A DNA stretch of 64,000 nt from JAUVKT01 sp942491535 (lineage in GTDB: Bacteria; Bacteroidota; Bacteroidia; Bacteroidales; VadinHA17), in contig CALOBV010000006.1 in NCBI GenBank assembly GCA_942491535.1, positions 186,001-250,000 on the forward strand. The letters are read 5' to 3'. Positions 1 to 8,681 of the stretch are shown one piece after another. Each line of letters starts with the position of its first letter. Within the stretch, counting starts at the first letter, position 1. The position numbers and the translations under genes were made by a program. The notes below the pieces were generated by a model that ran no database searches, was not told the origin of the DNA, and saw only the letters and a list, made by a program, of their open reading frames with translations.

Positions 1-945
1 TGGTAACATTGTATCTCTTTGCAATGCCATTATTCTCAACAAAGACATACCTGATATTCGTTCCTTCCTGCTGAAGAACGGTATTGGCCGGAACAATAAA
101 TGATTCTTCTTCACCCACAAACATGGATACCCTCGAAAACATTCCGGGTTTAAGTTTCTGAGAATTATTGGGAACCTCTATTTCAACCTTGAAAGATCTT
201 GTCATAGGATCCACTGTCGGGTAAACAAGTAATACTTTACCTGTAAACTCCTCATTAGCATAAACATCTGTTTCAAGGGTGGCCTTCATCCCTTTCTTTA
301 ACATAGGGTAATAACTCTCTGAAATATTCAGAACTGCTTTCAATGGATTAATCTGCATCAGTGTTAATACAGCTGCCTTTCCTGCCTGCGTATTTGGAGC
401 GCCGGAAAACATCTCACCATTTTCAAAATATTTACCCGTAATAACTCCGCTGAAAGGAGCATACATTACTGTATTCTTTTCGAGGAAATCGAGCGAAGAT
501 AAGCTAACATCATACTGTGTCTTAAGTTGATCGTAGGCCTGCTTTGTTATACTGCCTGTTTCAAGCAATGCTTCCATCCTGCTAATGTCAACCTCCATAC
601 TCTGGACCTGGATTTTTGTCTGGTGAAGCTGAGTCTGATCCATTAGGAATAGTTTCTGACCCTTATTTACCCTGTCGCCCGGTTCTACGTAAATCTTCTC
701 AATCCTTCCCGGCTGGGCAGGAGCCATATATACCTCCTCATATGCCTCCAGGGTTGAATTATAATCAATGGTCCTGGATATGATGATCTTCTCCAGATCC
801 ATTACCCGAACCGGAACAACTGCTTTTTCTTCAGTTGCCATCCCGTCACCTTCTGCCTTTTACCCTGCTTACCTTCTGGAGGATTGCACCCGGCGAGGAT
901 CAGTGTAAATAATATTCCGATTGTTAAAAGTTTCGTGAGTTTCAT
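1..945 (-). pseudogene. RND efflux membrane fusion (periplasmic adaptor) protein, frameshifted, 3' end outside window
   Basis: HlyD/AcrA-type adaptor that links an inner-membrane RND pump to a TolC channel. Translation from ATG 945 gives a clear lipoprotein signal (MKLTKLLTIGILFTLILAGC, lipobox Cys20), but that frame stops about 45 codons in. The adaptor body is open in the -1 frame from 841 to the window edge. It includes the biotinyl-lipoyl-like part (QPGRIEKIYVEPGDRVNKGQ), a helical hairpin, and the beta-barrel part (PTVDPMTRSFKVEVPN). A single missing base in a short G or A run around 842-875 would join the two. It lies 30 bp after the tolC gene, which is also broken. Either an inactive gene or a sequencing indel. 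An internal start at ATG 841 would give a protein without its lipid anchor. Confidence 0.8.
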
Positions 946-975
946 ATTATCTGGTATTATAAGTTTCTGATTGGT

Positions 976-2300
976 TTATAAATTATTCAATAGTTTGTCG
1001 AGTGCCAGCTTTGATTGCAGGAGGCTCATAAAACTGGAAGTATAATCACTAACAGCCTGCAGGTAACTATTGTGTGCCTGAGTCAGATCGAGGCTCGAAG
1101 CTACTCCCTGCTTATATTTATTCTCAACACTTGTAAATACTCTGTTTGCGAGTTCTACATTATCTTTCTTACTTACAAATTGCTCATTGGCATTTATAAG
1201 GTTGTATTTATATTGTTTTTCCTGCATTAATAGTTGATCAGCAACAAGTGATTTATTGGTTCTTACCTTCTCCAGATCGATCTGTGCCTTCCTTATTTTA
1301 GAGTATCTCTGACCACTTGCGAAAATGGGTATATTTAACTGTAATCCCAGAACCTGCGATCCATACCACTCTGAGCTCATTTCCTATCAGCCTGTCCGCT
1401 CTGATTATATTGATAGAATCCGGAAAGTGTTGGCAGGACAGTAGATTTTTGCATTTTTACAGATAGTTCACCCAGCTTTTCCTGGCTGCTTAAAAGCCTA
1501 TAATCAATATTGCTTTGAATATTAAAATCCTGCATAGACAGAGCTGTAACATTAACCTCATCAATGAAATCATCGAGTGTCTGAGTTAGCTTGACACCTG
1601 CATCTGTATCAAGTCCCAGCTGAAACCTCATAAGATTATAACTTACTTCCAGGTTACGCTCCATCGATTTCCTTGAATTTATTATCATTTTTAGAGTTGA
1701 TTGCATTTGATCGACATCGGTGGCCTCAGCCATACCTACCTCATACATTGCCTTTGTTGAAGCCAGAATCTCATTCAGGTTTTCTATATTGTCATCCAAT
1801 ACCTCAATGGATTCTTCTGTTATCAGGATAAGATAGTAGGTTGTAATTACAGATTCCTTTATATCAATCTCTGATTTTTCTAATCCCTGTACAGATAAAC
1901 TTTCTGCAAGTTTTGCTGTCTGAACACCTACAAAATACGATCCGCTGAAAAGAAGCTGACTAACTGTAAATCCGTAGCTGGTATTAAACTGTGATCCAAA
2001 TTGAACAGGGATCTTTTCATCACTCATACCTGTGAAATCAGGTATTAGCATAGTTGCCAGCTTGAGATTGTCCATCAATGATGCGGTTGCATTTACCTGT
2101 GGCAAACCGGATGATTTAGCATCCCATGTCGACATCCTGGCTGACTCTATATCCAGTTTGGATGCCCTGATCATCTTATTATTCTGCAAAGCATACTCCT
2201 GGGCTTCATCAAGTGAAAGGCTTAGTTTTTCTGTACTGTCCTGAGCAGACAGCAGCTGAACTGCAAAAAGCAGCAGTATAACTAATAGTTTACTTTTCAT
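976..2300 (-). pseudogene. TolC-family outer membrane efflux protein, split by a frameshift
   Basis: Outer-membrane channel of the efflux operon. The first part (2300 to 1377) has a signal peptide (MKSKLLVILLLFAVQLLSAQ) and the alpha-helical OEP repeat. It ends at a TGA after GQADRK. The second part (to 976) continues the family in the -1 frame with SSEWYGSQVLGLQLNIPIF, the usual second OEP repeat. One extra A in the AAA run at 1381-1383 would restore a single protein of about 440 residues, the normal family length. The start at 2300 overlaps the end of the TetR gene. Together with the adaptor frameshift this makes two breaks in one operon. What is seen is the frame change; decay versus sequencing error cannot be decided here. 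Confidence 0.85.
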
Positions 2301-2928
2301 TATTATTTCCATTTTTATTTATTCCTAATTGTGATCTGTATTTTTCTAAAATCTTTACCCCTTCTCCTGTTGAGATACCACGCAGATAATTGAATAGAAG
2401 GTTATCAAATATCTCCATTCTGCTGAACCTGTTTCCATGGAAAAAATCTCCCGAATGAGAAGAATCTATAAAGCCATGGATGCCTTCATTTACAATCTCA
2501 ATATTTATTTCATCCCTGAAAACCCCTTCCTCAACTCCCCTATCAAGAATTGCCAGACTTAACTCTGAATTTCGAAGCTCGCCTCGTTTACAAACCGAGT
2601 CATATACCCTGTGATGATATTTCTTAATATCCATCATATAGCTGGGATTCATACCACTCATTTGATCAAATGCAGTCTCAAGAATTTTGAAAATAACCTC
2701 AATTGCATTATCTGATTCAGTCATTAAGTGATAGAATATTTCCTTCTGCTTTTCGGCCTTCCTTTTTATAACATATTCGAGCAAGCTGTCTTTGTCACTG
2801 AATTTTTCATATATCGTGCGCTTCGACATGCCAAGCTCATGAGCGATTCTGTCCATAGTAACAGCCCTGATGCCATACTTCATAAAAAGCGATTCGGCTT
2901 CTTCTGCTATCCTGATCGTGTAATCCAT
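2290..2928 (-). CDS. TetR/AcrR family transcriptional regulator
   Basis: Probable local repressor of the downstream efflux genes. The N-terminal TetR helix-turn-helix is clear at about residues 10-55: AESLFMKYGIRAVTMDRIAHEL, then GMSKRTIYEKFSDKDSLLEYV. The rest is an all-helical ligand-binding/dimer domain without family-specific motifs. I prefer ATG 2928; a GTG at 2949 would add seven residues. It is the first gene of the tetR-tolC-adaptor operon and its 3' end overlaps tolC. A 7-bp inverted repeat (GGTCGGT/ACCGACC, 3026-3041) lies upstream and is a plausible operator. The effector cannot be read from the sequence. Confidence 0.9.
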   Translation of the reverse strand: MDYTIRIAEEAESLFMKYGIRAVTMDRIAHELGMSKRTIYEKFSDKDSLLEYVIKRKAEKQKEIFYHLMTESDNAIEVIFKILETAFDQMSGMNPSYMMDIKKYHHRVYDSVCKRGELRNSELSLAILDRGVEEGVFRDEINIEIVNEGIHGFIDSSHSGDFFHGNRFSRMEIFDNLLFNYLRGISTGEGVKILEKYRSQLGINKNGNNNEK

Positions 2929-3025
2929 CTGTGTGCTCAAATTTTGCACAATAATGAGAAAACTTTTTCGGTTTTCAAAGTTTTTATTGCTAAAATCTGG
3001 TTAAAATCGGTGAATGGGGAGTTTT

Positions 3026-3041
3026 GGTCGGTGAACCGACC
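3026..3041. promoter_or_regulatory. Candidate TetR operator palindrome
   Basis: GGTCGGT, a 2-base spacer, then ACCGACC. The symmetry is perfect. It sits about 100 bp upstream of the TetR start and just outside the low-complexity tract that begins at 3042. TetR-family operators are typically palindromes of this size. A second TCGGTGAA lies at about 3008. Assignment to this regulator is inference from position only. Confidence 0.4.
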
Positions 3042-3155
3042 GGAGCATGGAGCATGGGGCAGGGGGCAGGGAGCAGAGAGCATGGAGTAAATTACACGAC
3101 TGCAAGGAGTGAATTACGCGACCAAGGGGAGCATCTTACGCACCGAAGGTGCAAA
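3042..3155. repeat. Composite low-complexity tract: GGGAGCA-type units plus 21-22 bp degenerate tandem repeats
   Basis: Two repeat styles abut here. 3042-3087 is built of near-identical 6-8 bp words such as GGAGCATGG, GGGGCAG and GGGAGCAG. It is followed by three degenerate units at 3088-3109, 3110-3131 and 3132-3152, each containing (A/T)TTACRCGAC or a close variant followed by an AAGGRG-like end. A fourth partial unit runs into the stop codon of the neighbouring gene. No coding frame is supported. A related GGGAGCA tract lies inside pnuC (10558-10690). Confidence 0.7.
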
Positions 3156-4367
3156 TTACCTGTAGAGATATACAAAACCCCTGTGTTCCTTATTGTCGTA
3201 TACTACATCGTCCCATCCGATAGCCCTGATAATATAGTAGTATATACCCGGGCTGGCCAAAGAAGAGCCAATCTTACCATCCCAGCCCTGCCAGTCCTTG
3301 ATTGAATCCTCATCGCCGCTAAAATAATAAACCCTCTTACCCGACTTACTGAAAATCTGGACATCTATTCTTCTGAGCGATTTTGACTCGACATAGAAAA
3401 ATTCGTTATTCCCATCCCCGTCTGGAGTAAAAACGTTGGTAATATTAAGAGATGATGGCTGTACAATTATATTATCAATTTTCATTGAATCAAGACAGCC
3501 CTGGTCGCTTTCTATCATCAATCTCATAGTATATTGACCGGGCTTGTAATAAATATGTGAAACCGGGTTGCTGTTGTTAGATATGGTATCATCACCAAAG
3601 CGCCATGTATAGTCAAGTGCTCTGACAGATTTGTCGGTAATAAATACCTCCAGGGGTGCTTCACCCTCATCAGGATCAATCTCAAATTCTGCTTTAACAT
3701 GAATTGATTCATAATTAAATGAAGATGATGCAGTACACCCAAAACTATCTGTAACCATAAGATTATACTCAACATCCTCAAGGGGAGGGTCATAAGTTAT
3801 GGGGTCGATTTCGAGGGAGGGATAGGGAATACTTGATGTAGGATTTGAAGACCATAGAAAAGCAATGTCGTTTGGCAATCTTATGCTTTGCCCGTTTACA
3901 ATATCATAATAGTCATAATAATCAACAGAGGCTGTGCCGTTTAGAGCCACATAGTAACAACTTCTGTTCTGTAGCTCAGCCAGCGAATATGGATCATCAA
4001 TATGTATCCAGGCAATAAGAGTTTCATCATAACCTCCTGCATTAGTAATTCTTACCCTGTATCCACCCTCACCCAGGGGAGACCTGCTGGAAATAAAAAC
4101 TCCTGCATCAGTGCCGTGAGATATAGTAAAGTCTGAGGTATTAGTATCCCATTGAGTCCACTCAAAATCGAAGGGCCCTGTACCGCCAGTACTAACAGCC
4201 TGAAGGCCGGGAGTAGAGGCTCCTGAGGCACAATAAATATAAACAGGATGATTATCTCCGCCTGAAATATAATCTGTATATCTGACTGTACTACTTCCAG
4301 GCGCTGTTATCTGGGCAGACAGCAGAGTTGAAAGAAACAGAAAAACAGCTAATAAAATACTTCTCAC
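3156..4367 (-). CDS. Secreted PKD-domain protein with type IX secretion (type B) C-terminal domain
   Basis: Predicted surface or secreted protein of 403 residues. It has a Sec signal peptide (MRSILLAVFLFLSTLLSAQ), a central part with SprB-like or adhesin-like beta segments, and a PKD domain at about residues 225-300 (FEIDPDEGEAPLEVFITDKS, then YTWRFGDD and PGQYTMRLMI). The C-terminal domain begins VFTPDGDGNNEFF and contains VQIFSKSGKRVYY and WDGKI...SPGIYYYIIRA. This is the gliding-motility/T9SS type B sorting signature. Export through the Por/Gld type IX machinery is family knowledge; none of that machinery is in this window. Its partner and function are unknown. It stands alone, divergent from the helicase gene. 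Confidence 0.88.
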   Translation of the reverse strand: MRSILLAVFLFLSTLLSAQITAPGSSTVRYTDYISGGDNHPVYIYCASGASTPGLQAVSTGGTGPFDFEWTQWDTNTSDFTISHGTDAGVFISSRSPLGEGGYRVRITNAGGYDETLIAWIHIDDPYSLAELQNRSCYYVALNGTASVDYYDYYDIVNGQSIRLPNDIAFLWSSNPTSSIPYPSLEIDPITYDPPLEDVEYNLMVTDSFGCTASSSFNYESIHVKAEFEIDPDEGEAPLEVFITDKSVRALDYTWRFGDDTISNNSNPVSHIYYKPGQYTMRLMIESDQGCLDSMKIDNIIVQPSSLNITNVFTPDGDGNNEFFYVESKSLRRIDVQIFSKSGKRVYYFSGDEDSIKDWQGWDGKIGSSLASPGIYYYIIRAIGWDDVVYDNKEHRGFVYLYR

Positions 4368-4520
4368 AACAAGTTAAATGGGTCTTCTAGGTTAACGGGA
4401 TTCTGTAATAATTGTTATACAGTTTACAAGTATAATAAATGTGCAGTCTGAATCCAAACATGTGGTAAACTTACAACTTGTTTTATTAACTTTGGCTGCT
4501 TAATAAACAGAGTGGTAAGA

Positions 4521-6827
4521 ATGTCTTCAGAATATCTTGATGAATTAAATGAGGCCCAGAAGGAAGCTGTCGTAAACAGTGAGGGGCCGGCACTTGTTAT
4601 TGCCGGTGCAGGGGCCGGGAAAACCCGTGTTCTTACCTACAGGATTGCACATCTCTTAAACCAGGGGGTTGAAGCCGGATCTATACTGGCACTTACCTTT
4701 ACCAATAAAGCTGCAGGGGAAATGAAAGACAGGATTATTTCCCTGGCAGGATATAATAATGCACGCTATCTGTGGATGGGCACTTTTCATTCAATTTTTG
4801 CCAGGATATTACGAAGCGACTCAGATAAACTGGGTTACCCGTCGACATATACTATCTACGACACGACTGATTCGCGCAGCCTCATCAAAACCATCATCAA
4901 GGAGATGAACCTGGATGATAAAGTTTATAAACCGGCAGGTGTTGCAGCAAGGATCTCTGCGGCAAAAAACAACCTGATAACTGCATCTGCATATGTAGCT
5001 AACAATGAAATAACAGAAAAAGACAGGTCATCAAAGGTCCCACATATATCAGAAATTTATAAAAGCTATGCTGCCAGGTGCTTTAAGGCTGGAGCAATGG
5101 ATTTTGATGATCTCCTGCTCAATACGAATATACTTTTCCGCGACTTCCCCGATGTTCTTCAGAAATACAGGGAAAGATTCCGCTATATACTGGTAGATGA
5201 GTACCAGGACACCAATTATTCGCAGTATTTAATAGTAAATAAGCTCTCCGAAAGCCATCGCAACCTCTGCGTTGTAGGTGATGATGCACAGAGCATCTAT
5301 TCATTCAGGGGAGCAAGAATTGAAAACATTCTAAACTTCAGAAAAGATTATCCTGACTATAAGTTATATAAGCTCGAGCAGAACTACAGGTCGACTAAAA
5401 CAATTGTTAAAGCAGCAAACAGTGTTATTCACAGAAATCAGGGGCAGATAAAAAAGACGATATTCTCGAAAAAGAGCACAGGTGAGAAGATCAGGATAAT
5501 CAGATCGATAACCGATACTGAAGAAGGATTCAAAATAGCATCAGATATATTTGATAAGAGTTTAAGTCAACAGCTTAACTGGAGCGACTTTGCAATCTTG
5601 TACCGTACCAATGCCCAGTCGAGAATCTTTGAAGAGACTCTTAGAAAAAGAAATATTCCCTATAAGATCTACGGAGGTCAGTCCTTCTTCGACCGAAAAG
5701 AGATAAAGGACATACTTGCATATTTCAGGATGGCAGTAAACCCCAAGGATGAAGAGGCGCTGAAGAGAACCATTAATTATCCTTTAAGAGGCATTGGCAA
5801 AACAAGTGTCGACAGGATTTTTGAGGCAGCCAATGAGCATGATCTTCCAGCATGGGCAATAATCTCTCATCCCGACAAGTGGCAGACACTTTTTACGAAT
5901 GCTACCTGGAAGAGGATCTCTGTCTATGCAGATCTTATAAACAGAATATTACAATCGGCATCCAGCATGAATGCTTATGACCTTGCCGTTAAGATTTCAT
6001 CCGAAGCCGGGATTAAAAAGGACCTTGGGGAAGGACAGTCAATCGAAGAAAGAAGCAGATTTGAAAATTTCCAGGAACTCCTGAATGCGGTTAAAGAATT
6101 TACTGAAGCTGCAGAAACAAATGGTGAACCTGATGGTCTTGAGGCATACATGGAAACAGTAGCCCTGCTAACCGACCAGGATACTGACGGAGAGGGAGAC
6201 AAAAATAAGGTAACACTAATGACTGTCCACTCTGCAAAGGGATTGGAATATAAGCAGGTATATATTGTCGGACTGGAGGAAAATCTCTTCCCTTCACTTA
6301 TGGCAATGGGAACAAACAGGGAAGTAGAAGAAGAAAGAAGACTTTTCTATGTAGCAATTACAAGAGCTATGGAAAGTGTTACCCTGAGCTATGCAGAGAA
6401 CCGTTATAAATGGGGCAATCTGGAAAGCTGTAAACCAAGTATGTTTCTGAGCGAAATTGATAAGGAATTCCTTGATTTTCCACGTTCAACACCCTCGTCG
6501 CCTGTTACAAACAGAGGCTTTGGCAACAGGTCTCAAAGAAAGTTCGGAACCGAAACAAGGGAAAAACAGCCCGAATACAACCCCCTTGGCAAAAAAAGTC
6601 TCAGTAAGTTACCAAAGAGTGGCAGAGCATATTCAGAAAATTTTGAATATACCTCCGATCTCAAACAGATTGAAGCAGGGATGAGGGTAGCTCACGAAAG
6701 ATTTGGAGCAGGTGAAGTATTATCGATAGATGGAAGAGCTCCCAATACAACGGCAAGAGTTAGATTTGATTCAGTGGGAGAAAAAAAACTACTGCTTCGT
6801 TTTGCAAAGTTAAAAATCGAGAAATAA
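4521..6827 (+). CDS. pcrA: UvrD/PcrA-type ATP-dependent 3'-5' DNA helicase
   Basis: SF1A helicase acting in nucleotide excision repair and removal of RecA or stalled complexes. All motifs are visible: Walker A GAGAGKTR at residues 29-36, motif II VDEYQDTN, motif III GDDAQSIYSFRGA, motif IV EQNYRST, motif V TVHSAKGLEYKQVYIVGLEE, and motif VI EEERRLFYVAITRA. The C-terminal tail has the PcrA-like small beta domain (VAHERFGAGEVLSIDG). Its 768 residues match the family. I chose ATG 4521; an upstream GTG at 4512 would add three residues. It is monocistronic and convergent with the next gene across a hairpin at 6832-6850. Confidence 0.95.
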   Translation: MSSEYLDELNEAQKEAVVNSEGPALVIAGAGAGKTRVLTYRIAHLLNQGVEAGSILALTFTNKAAGEMKDRIISLAGYNNARYLWMGTFHSIFARILRSDSDKLGYPSTYTIYDTTDSRSLIKTIIKEMNLDDKVYKPAGVAARISAAKNNLITASAYVANNEITEKDRSSKVPHISEIYKSYAARCFKAGAMDFDDLLLNTNILFRDFPDVLQKYRERFRYILVDEYQDTNYSQYLIVNKLSESHRNLCVVGDDAQSIYSFRGARIENILNFRKDYPDYKLYKLEQNYRSTKTIVKAANSVIHRNQGQIKKTIFSKKSTGEKIRIIRSITDTEEGFKIASDIFDKSLSQQLNWSDFAILYRTNAQSRIFEETLRKRNIPYKIYGGQSFFDRKEIKDILAYFRMAVNPKDEEALKRTINYPLRGIGKTSVDRIFEAANEHDLPAWAIISHPDKWQTLFTNATWKRISVYADLINRILQSASSMNAYDLAVKISSEAGIKKDLGEGQSIEERSRFENFQELLNAVKEFTEAAETNGEPDGLEAYMETVALLTDQDTDGEGDKNKVTLMTVHSAKGLEYKQVYIVGLEENLFPSLMAMGTNREVEEERRLFYVAITRAMESVTLSYAENRYKWGNLESCKPSMFLSEIDKEFLDFPRSTPSSPVTNRGFGNRSQRKFGTETREKQPEYNPLGKKSLSKLPKSGRAYSENFEYTSDLKQIEAGMRVAHERFGAGEVLSIDGRAPNTTARVRFDSVGEKKLLLRFAKLKIEK

Positions 6828-6831
6828 AAGA

Positions 6832-6850
6832 GGGCACAAAACTTGTGCCC
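6832..6850. terminator. Hairpin between convergent genes
   Basis: GGGCACAA, a three-base loop, then TTGTGCCC: a perfect 8-bp stem 5 bp after the helicase stop and about 48 bp before the end of the converging gene. There is no long T run, so bidirectional termination is likely rather than proven. Confidence 0.6.
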
Positions 6851-6897
6851 CCAGTGTAACGGTCAGGTTACTATAAAACAGGTGTGGTATAAAAAAT

Positions 6898-7578
6898 CTA
6901 CTCTATAACTGCAGGCGGTGCTTCTCCCTTTTCTTCAAGGATATCCTGGTAGAGAACTGCAAATGAGCTCGATACCCATATTATAGCTGGGAATATCCCA
7001 ACAATAAGCAATACCAGGCCAAAAATAATGATGAAAAAAGAAACCAGGCCCATTGCAAAAATGGTCCATCCATAGCCCTTTGTAAGTCTCCAGCTCTCTT
7101 CAATTGCAGCTACCGGGTCAAGATTACGGTCCATTACCAGATAGGATACAAAGGCTAACCTGCAACCTATTATTATCCCGGGTATAATCAGGAATATTAT
7201 ACCAATAAAAACAAGTGCAAAAACAAGAAGGCCTGAAAGAATAATATTAAGGTAATTACCGGTAAAGCCTTTTACCAGCCATTTAAAATCAATATCCTGC
7301 TTTCTCACGGCATGAACGAACAGAATATCACCCCCATACTGGAATACCGGGATAATCAGGAAGGAATAGAATAATGTAAATATTGCGAACATACCAATGG
7401 CTATATTGAAACCGCCAACATCAATTACAATCCTTACAAGCTGTGCAGGAGCCTGCACCATGCCAACAACAAAGACTATAAGGAGAAGGCTCAGGAAATT
7501 GTCTCCCAGAACTTGCATCCCCTGTCCGAAGCTTCTGCCAAAAGATGGTCTTTCTGAATATGTGCTATTTGTTTCCAT
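6898..7578 (-). CDS. Multi-pass membrane protein of unknown function (DUF975/glycerophosphoryl-diesterase-membrane-like)
   Basis: A 226-residue integral membrane protein with about five or six hydrophobic segments (LLSLLLIVFVVGMVQAP, AIGMFAIFTLFYSFLIIPVF, IILSGLLVFALVFIGIIFLI, TIFAMGLVSFFIIIFGLVLL). The middle motif LIIPGIIIGCRLAFVSYLVMD...LDPVAAIEESWRLTKGYGW is typical of a widespread family of small membrane proteins in which a helix ends in EESWxLTKG. No enzymatic residue is evident. ATG 7578 (METNSTYSE) is chosen over an upstream in-frame start. It is divergent from the LuxR-type regulator at 7752, which may control it. The function is not known. Confidence 0.75.
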   Translation of the reverse strand: METNSTYSERPSFGRSFGQGMQVLGDNFLSLLLIVFVVGMVQAPAQLVRIVIDVGGFNIAIGMFAIFTLFYSFLIIPVFQYGGDILFVHAVRKQDIDFKWLVKGFTGNYLNIILSGLLVFALVFIGIIFLIIPGIIIGCRLAFVSYLVMDRNLDPVAAIEESWRLTKGYGWTIFAMGLVSFFIIIFGLVLLIVGIFPAIIWVSSSFAVLYQDILEEKGEAPPAVIE

Positions 7579-7632
7579 AGTGCGATATTTTTTCTTAATC
7601 AAATATATGAACCGAAATATCAAGATGCTTAA

Positions 7633-7692
7633 TACTTAAGTAGTGTTATTTATTTTTCCTACTTAGGTATGCAGCTTATAACTTTAGTAGTG
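7633..7692. promoter_or_regulatory. Repeated motifs in a divergent intergenic region
   Basis: The 173-bp gap between the membrane-protein gene (-) and the LuxR-type gene (+) contains a perfect 10-bp palindrome TACTTAAGTA (7633-7642), a CTACTTAGGTA (7659-7669) and two AGTAGTG copies (7639-7645 and 7686-7692, 47 bp apart). Binding by the adjacent regulator is conjecture. Confidence 0.35.
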
Positions 7693-7751
7693 CTTAGTTT
7701 TGATCCTGCCATATGGAATAAACTTACAATCAAGTTTAATATATTTACATA

Positions 7752-8675
7752 ATGCTTGAATACTTCTCATACGGAACATTCATTCTAACTGTCGGTCTTG
7801 CCGCGTTCGGAATAATGTTAGCTATCGATATGAGAAAGACTTATCCTCAAAAATTAATAACAGCACTTATCTACTACCAGGTTTTTGTGGTTGCCTTCGG
7901 CTTCTATGGTTTATGGGGTCAGGCGGTTTTCAGGATCTATATTGATGAGCTCCTGAATGAGGAAGTCAGATCGCGTGTATCAACGGTAGCTACCTTGCAG
8001 GGCTTTCCCTTTATGATACTTGCCTGGTACATGCTTTCAAAATTCGTAAGGGAGTTGCTACAAAAGAAAACCGGAGCTCTTTTTAATATCCTTTTCATTC
8101 TATTCTCGGCTGTATCATTCGGAGCTCTGATATGGTTTATATCACAACCAGGTAGCGACCCGAACTTCTTCTACTATTTATTTTACACCTGTTTATCATT
8201 CATAATACAGGTGGGTGTAGCTTTCTCCCTAATTATTTTTGCTCCCGGAAACAAGAGAATCAGCAGGAAGAAGCTCCTGCTGATAGCCTTATTTATCCTA
8301 TTATTCACATCCTGCCAGCTATTAATATTGAATTTATCTGACATGGATGCATATTTTGCTCTTGGATTTATATTTTCCTTCTTTCTCTCGCATGCCGGTA
8401 TCGTAATAATTGTAAGATATAGTAATATTATCAAACCATTACGGGAATCAGGCAGGTCAGGTCATACATTCAACTCATTCTGTAAAGAACATGAAATTTC
8501 TCCCAGGGAATCAGACATTATTAAGGAAATATGTAAGGGCCTGACAAATAAAGAAATATCGGAAACACTTTTTATTAGTATCCAGACTGTAAAGGATCAT
8601 ACACACCGAATATATATTAAAACCGGCTCAAGAAACAGGGTTGATCTGATTAACAGTTTAAAAGGAATACTTTAG
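7752..8675 (+). CDS. Membrane-bound LuxR-type transcriptional regulator (seven predicted helices plus HTH)
   Basis: 307 residues. Residues 1-220 are strongly hydrophobic, with about seven membrane helices (starting YGTFILTVGLAAFGIMLAI and ending AYFALGFIFSFFLSHAGIVIIV). Residues 240-307 form a LuxR/GerE helix-turn-helix: EISPRESDIIKEICKGLTNKEISETLFISIQTVKDHTHRIYIKTG, where the pattern SPRE...GLTNKEIA-like...S..TVKxH is diagnostic. There is no receiver or kinase domain, so it looks like a one-component membrane sensor that binds DNA directly from the membrane. The ligand is unknown. The gene is monocistronic, and the next gene converges with a 6-bp gap. Confidence 0.85.
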   Translation: MLEYFSYGTFILTVGLAAFGIMLAIDMRKTYPQKLITALIYYQVFVVAFGFYGLWGQAVFRIYIDELLNEEVRSRVSTVATLQGFPFMILAWYMLSKFVRELLQKKTGALFNILFILFSAVSFGALIWFISQPGSDPNFFYYLFYTCLSFIIQVGVAFSLIIFAPGNKRISRKKLLLIALFILLFTSCQLLILNLSDMDAYFALGFIFSFFLSHAGIVIIVRYSNIIKPLRESGRSGHTFNSFCKEHEISPRESDIIKEICKGLTNKEISETLFISIQTVKDHTHRIYIKTGSRNRVDLINSLKGIL

Positions 8676-8681
8676 CCCTGG

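Noticed and set aside
3042..3152. CRISPR-like array in the tandem units
   Set aside because: Units are degenerate, only 21-22 bp, with no unique spacers between conserved repeats and no cas genes.
3024..3305. 93-codon plus-strand frame across the composite repeat
   Set aside because: It starts in low-complexity DNA and ends opposite the T9SS-signal protein. There is no plausible promoter or family.
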